From Catonia carolina (taxonomy: Eukaryota; Arthropoda; Insecta; Hemiptera; Achilidae), in NCBI GenBank assembly GCA_035578175.1, contig JAQMRL010000003.1, forward strand, positions 93,660,469 to 93,724,468: a stretch of DNA of 64,000 bases. Direction: 5' to 3'. The notes beneath the pieces are model-generated. The model was not told where the DNA came from, ran no database searches, and saw only the letters and a program-made list of their open reading frames with translations. Made by a program: the position numbers and the translations under genes. Position 1 is the stretch's first letter. The number at the start of each line of letters is the position of its first letter. This document shows positions 12,045 through 24,000 of this stretch, piece by piece.

Positions 12045-15000
12045 TTATGAAAATCTTCATTAGAGCCCTCAGGGTTATCATTTTTGAAAATAAAATGTTG
12101 CTGTAAATATAAATACAAATAGGTATGCTGTCAAAATTTCATGAAAATCCGTTCAGCAATTTTGGAAATTAGCCTGCACAAAAAAACATGCTTTGTCTTT
12201 ATATTATCAGTATAGGTACAATATTAGTGTGACTTAATTCTTCACAAAGTGATATGGAAAGAGTTTGTAAAATTTAGAAAAATGCTCTTACTAGAAAAAA
12301 ACCAAACTTATCCCTAATGTGTGTACGTTGCAATCTGTTCAATTCAGAACAATAAGCAACCCCATGACCCAATGAGATGAGAATGATGTGTAAATAAGGT
12401 GTAGTCTTGTACAGACCCAGGTCGACCATTCCTGAAAGAGTATGGTTAATTGAACCCCAACCATCAAAGTACACTGGCAACCACCGTCTAGTATTCAAAT
12501 CCGTATAAAAGTAACTAACTACCTTACTTAAGGAGGGAACCTTACTAGCTTACTTATGGAGGGAAAAAATATATCACTAAAACCACCATATTTTTTAAAA
12601 GTTGTAGTAACTTAAATTGGTTTAAAAGTAGCAAAAATATGATTGGATTGATTGATGAGAAATTTTACAGAGTACAAGAGTTCCTGTATTAATAATTTTT
12701 TACTTTAAATATAGCCTACATAAATAAATTTCTAAGTAAATGCTCAGGTGAAATCTATAATAATAAGTAAAAACTATCAGATGACATTTTATTTGTTGTT
12801 GTTTAGGTCAACAGCCGAAAGGCTGGTTTGAACCTCTAGAGGTTTTACTAAGTAAATCGAGGAGTGAGGTGGTTTACCATGCCTTCCTCACCGAGTGGAA
12901 AAGTACGCTTATCAGCATGCCGGGCCCTCTGAAAAGCACATATTTTCCACTCTGTAAATGACACCTTCACTTCATTCACCACAGGGTCTGGCTGTACAAT
13001 GAAATTCATTACTTCCAGAGAAGATAACTATGATTAGTGTCTTTTACACCTCTACCTCTTCTGTTCTTAAATGATCCAGTCATTTAATTGACTGACCATG
13101 TGATAAGAAACAGAACTATTTATTTTAGCCCTGCAACGAATAGATTGAGTGTAAATAATCTGACACTCCACCTGTCTGTTATGGGCAGATTTTACAATTA
13201 GTAACAAATTTAACGAAGTGTTAATTACACTTATTAATTTCTTGATGTGTCCTACACTCCCTTTTTTGGGTCTCCTGGATGTAATTTATATAAAACAAAA
13301 AAAAATATGTTAAGTCATCAGCCTAATGCAGACTTCGTTGAGTGTTTACTTACGATACAGACTTGAGATATAACTGTGGCTGCCTCCGTAGTGTAGTGAT
13401 AGTGGGCTACCCTATAACACGGAGGTCCCGCGTTTGATTGGCAGCTAGGGTCTGGATATATTATGTGCCAAAACCCACCGTAGTCGCTAATAACCAAGCT
13501 ACTGTATATTATAGACAATCATCCAATCGCTGCTTTTGTTTTATTATTGGCTTACAGTAGATTTTGAATTTGAACAGGGATCCCTAGGAAGTTTATTCAT
13601 GTTTGGCTGTCAGCTGGTCACCATAAAAAGTTGTTTTCCATTCATTATTACTTAGGATTTAATAGTAACTTTCTGCCAGTTGACAGACTGGACTGGTCCG
13701 AAAGCCTCTAAATGAACTTTTAAAATGCAATTCAAAATAATTGCTGCAAATTTTGTAAGCTTTAACTTTCGTTCTCATTTTTTTCCATTACTTCAGAGCC
13801 AAAATGAATTAATACTAAAAAACAAATGCAACTCTTTTAATGTGTAGTCGTAATGTCATATCTTTTAAGTTATTTTGTCATTTAAACAACAGAATCATTA
13901 AAAATTCTCTTAAAAATTTTTGGAGTTTCTTTAAATCAGTCTATCTGAGAAAAATGTAGAATAAAATATTTGTTCACACAAAGAAATGAAAAAATCAATG
14001 AATTAATTAAAAGGTGTTAAGAATAAAATGTTTAAATAGATTTTCTGTATTTAATAAATTACAACTTGTTGGATTAAACCCAAGAAATCTATTAAACAAA
14101 ATTCATTAATACAACAAAATAACTTGTAATTAATGTTTCTGTAATTTATAACAATTTATCTTCCTAATGATAAAATTTATTATGTACACATTCTTAACAC
14201 ATTGTAAATAAAATTTACATCAGATTAAAAGTAATGTAGAAGTTCAAATCCTGATTCCTCAATTTCTTCAGGGAATTTTTTATATGTAGTATTTTTTTAA
14301 AACGAGATTGATATAATTTATTATGATAAATTAATTTTTTTTTAAAAAATATGAAATTTCATGAAAATTCTTTAAAAACCGAAGTATGATTTCTTTCTTC
14401 GTACATTTTTCTTAATGCGTCATAAACGGATCTTCGTAAGATTCAAATAAAAATTTTTGCATCCTTGATTATTTTTTACTATTATTTATTGGAAATTTAA
14501 AAATGTTAAACTATAAATCAAAGTGTTTAAGTAATGTTCTAATCCTTGACAGGTACACATTATAAAATGAACTAGACTTAGAATTTCATTAAAAAAAATA
14601 TTATTGGTTAAGTGTACATATTAGTCAATAATACAAATGCTATGATTTATTATTACCAGTTTAGTTAAATTTATTTTCTTCTTACATTGACTCATTTGTA
14701 GTCTTCAAGTCACCTGATGTAATTATTCTCAAGTAATTTCCTATTACGTATTTAATGTGGTAGTGCCAAGTTTCCCTTTTCTGAGTGATATTTTTGTCTT
14801 TAAATTTAATTTCTCTCATGTCCGAGGCTATTTGTGAGTTTGTCAGTAGATAAGTACGTAAAACCAGTGGTGGGGCTGCCACCTTTGAGCACCTGGCCGT
14901 GCCCTTGGGTTTCATTTGGAGACCCAACTCCTAGGTTTTTCTGTCCTGTTCACTCTTGAGAAAGTTTCTTTATCCGCCGTCGAGACCGTTGACCATTTTT

Positions 15001-18000
15001 CACCTGCACCCTAGGTAGAGGCCCTATAACTGGGTGCTACTATTCGGAGCCAGCTAGACCCAGGTTTTTAAATAAGTTATTATTCCTCCTGCTCCTCCTT
15101 CCTTATCATTTGCAAGATGAGGCCTCGGGCTTACAACCGGCGGCATTAAGAAACACTGTTGGCGGAGTTTGGCTGGATACCTAAGGAGGCACACTGGTAT
15201 GCTCCAGAACGGAAAATGGATGTCAGTAGACCTAGGAAAAGAAGGAGATAGTTGATGTAGTGTGTGAGTTCGGAACAGGCTGTGGCCTAATCCTTGTTTG
15301 GAAGAATAAGAAGAAGAAGAAGAACTTAATTTCTTCTAGTAAAATTTGTTGTGTATAATATTAATGAAAAACCAATTTAGGTTAGGAAGTACCCTTCTCC
15401 CTACAAGCAGAATCCTTAATACCGAAACACAGTATTGAATCAAATCAGCAAAGGTTATGGCTAAAGTGTACATGAAGTCAGGTGAATGGTAAAGGATGAA
15501 CCACTTCAGGGTCTTACTTCATAATAATGCATTTTAGAAGAGAATGAGAAATTGTTGTTTTAGCATCAAAAAGGTAATCTGGCCATTAAAACCAGCTATT
15601 TGGATTAAATAACCCAAAATATAACAAATTAGTGTTTATGTACACAAATTAAATGTCCGTATTAATTTTTTGTTGTTTCAGTAAAAATTTTATTGATATG
15701 CCAGTAAAAATGTACTTATATGATTAATTGTAGAAGAACTGTAATTTTTTGGATGATATAGAAATGATGCTTATTTTTGTAGAGTACTTATCTCTGTTTT
15801 ACCCCGCAGGCCCAAGTAGTGTAATAACTAAATTCTTTACTTTTTCCAGGTATCACTTATAGTGAACAGTGCATGATGACTTTCACATTTATGTTCATAG
15901 TATAGTTTTCCTTTCATGTTATGCACATATTAATACACATCCCAATTTTCAGAACTGTAGTACTTTAGGAAGTTCCAAAAACAATGTTTATTGCGTAAGG
16001 GTTGTTATGACTTACTACACTTCATAAGGGCAGATGGTCAAAATGTAAATGCTTTAAGTTTTCTGTTCAAGCCTTAAGGTTTCCCCTAAGGATTTGCCAA
16101 ATTTCAGCTCTGTAGGTGATCAGGAAGTTAGAGAATATAGATGAATATGTGAACAGTGCATGATGACTTTCACATTTATATTTATAGTGTAGTTTTCCTT
16201 TCATGTTACACACATATTATTATTTATTGATTGCTCATAGATAAAATAAAATAATCAAAGAATATTTTTGCAAATAATTCCTCCAGGTTACTAAACTCAA
16301 AATTACTACAATATTCTTAATCAACAAGAATAATATGTAGGTACGTAAAATCTTTGAACAACTAATAATAAAAATTCCTTGCCTTGACAAAAATTAAAAA
16401 TTTTAACAAGCTTAATTTTTATTACAAGATAGAAATAGTACTTAAATCAAAATTTAAAAACAATAACGACTTTACAAAATTAATTACGGGTAACTTGATA
16501 CACTAAGGAAAAATCTATAGTCAACCAATTTTCATCCACTTCAGTTGTTTCAGATTTTCTTTGAATATTATTAGAGATGTTAGTGATTTTTTATAACTAT
16601 TAAAGATTAGACAAGTATGTATGTATGTATGTATGTATGTATTTTAGGAGCTAGTCTGACATGCAGGTATTCTACTAATAAATTTACAAAGCTAATGTAT
16701 TTATTAATGTAATGTTTTTTTATATTTATATAAAAAAACTTTTAATATTTACCTTTTAACTACTTTCTTTTTCATTAATTTTTTACAAGTACTTGCATGG
16801 TGTACACCGCTTCTAATGATGCGCTAAAATGATGCTAACTAATAACCTTACATAATTACTAATGTGCCGGCCGCATTGGTGTAGTTGGTAACGTGCTCGC
16901 CTCTCATCATGCGGTCTTGGGTTCAAATCCCACTCAGGCACGGCATTTTCATATGTTACATAAATTATTTCATCATTCACAGTTACAGCCCATTATTGTC
17001 GCTAATGACCACAGTAATTGATGCGACGTTAAATAAACAAAGAAAAAAAATTACTAGGTAATGTATTTATTTATTTTTAAAATTTTTATAAACAGGGTTT
17101 GACGGCAGCCAGTGCAGGACACCTTTAGATGAACAAGGAACATGCATCAATATTAGAAGATGCCCATCATTACTAACCTTATTAAAAACTGATCCAAACG
17201 CTAAACAATTCCTTCGTCAGTCACAATGTGGTTTTGAAGGATCTGATCCAAAAGTTTGTTGTAAAGAAGAAACATCTAGAGCGTCAACATCTCCTCCTCC
17301 AAGCGATAATAACAGTCAATTTCCAGAACGATGTGGAAGGTCTGAAGTAGCAATTAATAGAATAGTTGGAGGAAGACTTGCAGAATTACGTGAGTAAATT
17401 ACCAAACTATGGTAACTTTATATTCTATGTATATTACAGCATGTACACATTTGATCTGCTATAAATATTTGTTGAGTTTATTACAATATACATTATTTTA
17501 TTCTGAAAAAATATAACCAAGTAAATTGGACAACTCAGGAAGGTTTTAGAAACGTACTTTAATAGTATAGCCTACATTTTTACTATTTAACTATTACTTA
17601 CTAACTATTAACTTTTTAACTATTACATTAAAATTCCTGACTTCTTCAAAGGTAAACGTAATGGTGTACTCGTATAACTTTTGAGGTTCATTTTTTTTTC
17701 TCAGAATAGAAGCCTTTTCAGAAAGATGTGTACAAATAATGTAGGTCTGAAATAAAGCAAGATGTATTTTTAATTACCAAGGAAATAGTTTTATATTCAG
17801 GATCAATTCATATAAAAGTTTTGAGAGGTGTTCAAAATGTGTAGACACCTTGCTTTGAAAATAAGTCCAAAGATTTTCATTGATAATCTTATAATTTTCC
17901 AGCCTTGACATAATACGGCAGTGAAGCATGGATGATAGTGAAAAGGGTGGAAAGAACATCCAAACTGCTGAAATGAAATTCTTAAGGTCTGTCAAGGGTT

Positions 18001-21000
18001 GCAAAAGACTAGACAGGATCAGAAATGAAGATATAAGGCAAGAATTAGGAATTTTTCCACTCAACAAAAAAATAAAATTGTACAGTGCCCAATGGGTAGT
18101 TGATCATTTAAATAGATTGCCCGAAAGCCGCTTGCCTAGTGTAGCAAGAAGATACAAACCAATGGGAAGTAGAGATATTGGTAGGTCGAAGAAAGTAATG
18201 AATCCACTGTACAGCCACATGCTAGGGTGAATGAAATGTAGGTGCCAATTTCAAGGCGGAAAATAAATGCATTTAGGGTGGTTGAGGATACTGATAACAA
18301 GTCGTATATGTCATCCTAATAAGAAAAGCAGTGGTAAGATATCTCACTTTAGAACCTTAGGGGTATGACACACCCTAGTAGCTGTTGACCCAAACAACTA
18401 GATCTTCTGAAAATGATTGAATCATAATTATACTGTATTTTAAAACATCCTGGGTTTTTCCATCTTTTTGCAGTTTGATGGATATTTAAATCTACTATTT
18501 TAATCTACTTTTGTTAGCTTGAAGAATAACTAAACTGCAATTGACGTAGGAAACTTATTACTTACTTGTAATTTATGGATTGTTTTAGTTATTTATTGTA
18601 TAGTTATTATTTATTTAGCAATTTATTATTGTTATTATTGTATAGTTACACATGGATTAACTACATATCTTAATAATACAGTAAAGTGTATGAAAGTAAT
18701 ACACAGTACATACAGTAAAGGTAAATGTCTTAATAATACGATTGTTGCAACAGAAGCCTTCATTATTTTGCTAAAGTACAGGGGATTCTATAGGGTGAGT
18801 CACGGGAACCAATTGGTTTTGAAATAACAATGAAGTCGTTAGTTTATGATTTAAGTAAAATTCATTAGCATAATATCGTACATAAGAACAGCATTTTAAT
18901 TTTAATAATTATTCATGAACGGAAAATTACCTCCGCTATGTGATGTCCATTTTCATCGATGCATTACTGAAGTCGGTCAAGAAAAATGGCCTAAACTCTT
19001 TTCAGCTGGTCTCTGTTGATCTGAGTGATTTTTAATGGATCACTTCCTTTATTCATTTTAAGTACGAGGCTTGCCTTCGTAGACACGTGACTTAAGAAAC
19101 CCCATACAAAGAAATTAAATGTGGACAGGTCAAGTGACCGTGGAGGCCATAAAACGTCACCAAATCTTGGAATGAGGTGGTTAGGAAACAGATTGTGAAG
19201 AACAGTCATGGATGTTCTGGTGGTCTATGTTGGTGGTGTATCTTGTTGAAACTGTAAATGTTCATGATCTAGGCTATACCTCTTCTTTGTAATTCAGAAA
19301 TGAGGAAGTTGTACACCAAATTACTGTATGTACTCCCATTCACTTAACGGTAACACCATTTTCTTAAAAAAATGAGGGTCCAATATTGCCGAAATTTCCT
19401 AATCGCGCAACAAATCGTTACTTTGGGGCTATGCCGTGGTTGTTCGTGAAATTGTCGCGGATTTTCGCCAGCCCAATAGCAACTATTTTGTCTCTTGACG
19501 ACCCCATTAAGGTGGAAATGGGCCTCATCACTCATTGCCACCAACATGTTTTCATTCTGTTCACGAAGAGCAAGCATATGATGTGCGAATGTCTTCATGG
19601 GGGTAATCCCTTTACAATTTCAATTTCAATGTAAAGAGTTCAAGTTAATAAAAAATACAGTAAATACGTTGAAACAATATAAATCCAAATACAGCTATTT
19701 TCAAGTTAAAACTAATTCAAAAATTTATTTTGGATCGCAAACTCAAAAGATATAATATACTCGTACTTTGAAAGATCAGTTGAAAAACTGAATTAGTCAA
19801 AATTATTCTTAAGTGGTATTTACACAATATCTAATATTTTCAATAAAGCTTTAACTGGCAAGGGAATAAGGAATACGTGTTTCGAATTGCTTTTAATATT
19901 ATAATGTACGTTTGTACACCATGTAGGCCTAATCTTTGTTTAAAAATTATTAGGTACATGGCCATGGATGGCAGCTCTAGGTTTTAGGAGCAACAGTAAT
20001 AGACAACAGTTATCATGGAGTTGTGGAGGAGCACTTGTCAATAGTAGATATGTCGTCACAGCTGCTCACTGCATTGCTGGTAGCAGAAGGGTGTAAGTAA
20101 TAATTTTTTTATATTTCATTCTCTATCTGTAATATTGTTCAGGAAAAAAAGATTTTGATGATGATATATCTGAAATTTGTCTTATATTTCTCTAAAGATG
20201 TATCCTATGAGCCTAACATTTCCTGACAAGATTTTTGAGTACTCTTTCTTTTAATAATTTTCTCAGCGTTTTACAAATTGTTTAGATAATTATGTAATAT
20301 TTAAGATAAAAATTATTTTTGAATTTGACTGAACTACTACCTCATCTGTTATACATTAGATATGTTTCAGGTAAATTCACAGCTTCTTTCTTCACAACCT
20401 TTACCAGGTACCTAACAGATTTCATTAACTAACCTAACCTTCTGTTAAGTGCAAAAACGTTAGTGCATCAGTATGAAATTAGGAAAAAGCTATTGCATTG
20501 TGTACATTAGTTAATGGTTAATGCTGTATTCTAGATGATTTTTTTTTTAACTTACCGTGTTGTATCTTTTTTTTATTATTAACTTTATAAATGAAATTCA
20601 CAACTGTTACGAGATAAACAACCAGTGAATATGTGGTGGGTGAAAGAATGGGTAAAATGACATGAGTAATACGCATGGGGAGCACCATCCACTGACAGGT
20701 CTCCGACATGTTATTAGTTACTTCTTACTAAGTCATTGATTAATTAATAATTAATCAATTCATTCATTAATTACATTAACAGTTTCTAAAACAGGAGATC
20801 CCTGCTCCACTTCCTCCTTCATCGTCTTTGAACGTGTTTGGTAGAATGACGGGAGGAAAGTTTACGTATCAGTTCGTTTTGATGAGCGAAAAGTCTGTTG
20901 TGGAAGTTTCGACAGAGTTGAATGAAAACATCTGTTACTAGGGGGATGTTGAGGTCGTTATGTAAGGTAGCATTAGACACACACGAGTGCGCGTTGGCTA

Positions 21001-24000
21001 ATATCTGTAAGGTCTTTGTTTGATACTTCTGAATCCGAGCTATCACTGAGGGTTTAGCCCATCCATAAATTTGATCAGCATACATCCAAATTGGCCTAAG
21101 TCGTATCTTTTGAACTCATTATTTTTGTACTTTCCCATAATAGACAGGTGGAGTGTCAAATTGTTTACACTCAAACTGTTTGTTGCAGGGCTAAAAATAT
21201 AAATAGTTATGTTTCTGTTTCTTCTTGTAGAGGGTACAACACTCTGGTTCTTATAATATGTTCAGCCAATTAAATTTAATGACTGATCATTTAAGAACAG
21301 AAGACATAGAGGTATAAAAGACGTTAATCAGAGTAATCTCCTCTGAAAGTAATGAATTTCATTATACAGCTGGACCCTATGGTGAATGAAGTGAAGGATG
21401 TTATTTGCAGAATGGAAAATATGTGCTTCTCAGAGGGCCCCGCATGCTGATAATCATGCCAGGCCTTCTGAAAAGCCCTCTTTTCCATTCGGTGAGGAAG
21501 GCAAGGTAAATCTCCTCACTCCTTGTTTTACTCAGTAAAACCTCTACAGGGTCAAACCAGCCTTTCGACTGATGACCTAAACAACAACATTTTTGTATTA
21601 TGTGTATGTGATATGGAATAAAGATTTAATTAATTTAAAACACGAGTGTTGAGTAGAAGCCTTCAGTTATTTTGCTTAAGTATGGGAGCTTTATTTAAAC
21701 GTAATTTAATAGAGTTTGGCAGAATCAAGTAACATGCTTACTTACATGCATACATTTCTTTAGGGTACAACACTCTGGTAGGGATTGTATATTGTTCTAA
21801 ATATGCTTAAATACAAATTTATCTTAATGTATTTTTGTTTATTTATTTTTAGTGTAATGGTGAGATTAGGAGATCTTGATCTAGCCACAACAGCTGACAA
21901 TGCGAATCATATTGATGTACCAGTAGAAAGACAAATTTCTTTCCCACAATACAATCCAGTCCAACACACTGGTGATATTGCACTAATAAAAATGAGAAAT
22001 TCAGTTAGATTTAATTGTAAGTAAAAACAAAATTGGTATTGTCTTAAATTATAGATGATATTTTAACTAAGTTAATATTTTTTTAAAGAGAAAATATCTT
22101 CTGGGATGCAGTTGACATTTTTTGACTCAATATTGCAATAAAATACTAATTTGGAATATTTAAGGTTACTTTTACAGTATAATTTTGACAGCAGCACTAC
22201 AATAGTATTAAAAAAAGTGGTTCTTGGTAATTTTTTCTTGTTGGTCTCATTTAAATTTTAATGAAATACTATTTAACCATTGGTACTAGCATGGAAACTG
22301 GCTTTTTTTAATGATTAATTTTATAAATTAAAAATTTATAGTACATAATTATAATTTTAAATAATACTTAAATATTTAAATAATAAGAATCATGGGTATG
22401 TGTTCAATATATTAGAATAATTTTTGTTTTAAGTACTTATTTTTTGTGTAGCTTTTTTATTTGTTATCAGGAACTGTACATTATTGACAACTACCCAATT
22501 TTATCGCTGCTTTGGTGAATTATTTGACGTGAATTAGGCATGAGTTTGAACAGGAACCCTCAGCAGAGTTTGTTCACGAATAACTGTCACCTGGTCACCA
22601 TACAAAGTTCCTTGCCCAGCCGTTGTTTCTTAACAAATAATAGTGACTTTCTACCACTGACTGAATGGGCTGGTCCAAAGGCCAGTAACTATTTGAATCG
22701 GTCATTTCATTAAGCCCTTAAATCAAAAAAACTAACTTTCGGAAAAATTAAAAATCTGGTAATTTACTATGTTTCAATAAAATACAATATTAAAAAATAT
22801 AATTTGTCCTGAGGAGTGTCCCGTAACATGAATATGAATTCTTTAATCTTTTTAATGATAAGCCAATTGTTATATTGAAGATTTAGACTAAAGGTGTTTC
22901 TGAAATAAACTGGAGTAAATTGCTAACTAACATTATTTTCTGTAAAATACTTTGTTAGACCAGAAGAAAATTGTGTTGTACAATAGTTAGCATGCATTTG
23001 TTTATTTATTTGACTAGTTTAAATTATTAACTTAAATAGCTTTTTGCAATATTACAAATTGAAATTCTCAACTTTAAGAGAAAAAAGTTGGTTTCTAGGA
23101 CTATTCACTTTCTTCATTGTCGTGATACAGTATTTATCTCCCTTAAAACGTTTTTGCATAGACATTTGTATAGCCTCTTCCACTAAAAAGTATAGCTCAA
23201 GCTTCAACTGATCATCCACTTTCATTTTTTAATGAGGGGGAAGCACTTTATATCCTTAAGGATAAGCCTTCTCTTTGTGTTATTACTTAAGGAAACCCAA
23301 ACTTATGTGATCCTAAAATAGGTATACTAAAGAAAAAATGTAAAATTTTAACTTATGGGCTTTCTGAAAGGACCGATTCATTTTTATGGGTTTTCAGTAC
23401 TTCATTGTTTTTTTTAATAATGTTTATTAATAAAATTGAAGTTAAATCTAATAAATATAATTTAATTCTTTTCAATATAAAATCTTCGTTTAGGGAGGGT
23501 CATGAATTGGATTTTATGACATACATTTTTGTGAATTTTTAATAATTTGATTAAAAAACACTTTTTTTTTTTTTTTTTTTTTTTTTTTAGCTTGATACTT
23601 GTACGTTTTCCCTCGCCTATGTTTTCTTGTGGGATAATATAAGAAGATTGGACAGTGTACTGTCTCTCAAATAGGAGGCAGCAACCCCGTTACAGTGTGA
23701 AATAATTGCATATTTGCGGGGCAAACATACCAGTGCATCTATTCATGGAAATATCTCGTCAAACTGAAATTTAGCATATATATTCAAATTATCATCATTA
23801 TTAAAAAAAATGTAAAAGCTTCTATGATATGAATTTATTTTTATATAATTTTTGCCAATTTCATTTTAGTAAGACAACATTTTATTTTGTTTTTATCTAG
23901 CTGATGTTCAACCAATTTGTCTGCCATTTTCACAGGAGCTCAGAAGCAAAGATCTTGTTGGTTTCTCACCATTTATTGCTGGGTGGGGTGCACAGACATA

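Noticed and set aside
11873..12106. 77-residue frame rich in Thr/His
   Set aside because: It is created by the (AC)23 microsatellite.
19386..19634. Plus-strand 82-residue frame
   Set aside because: Shadow of the minus-strand Tc1-like transposase relic.
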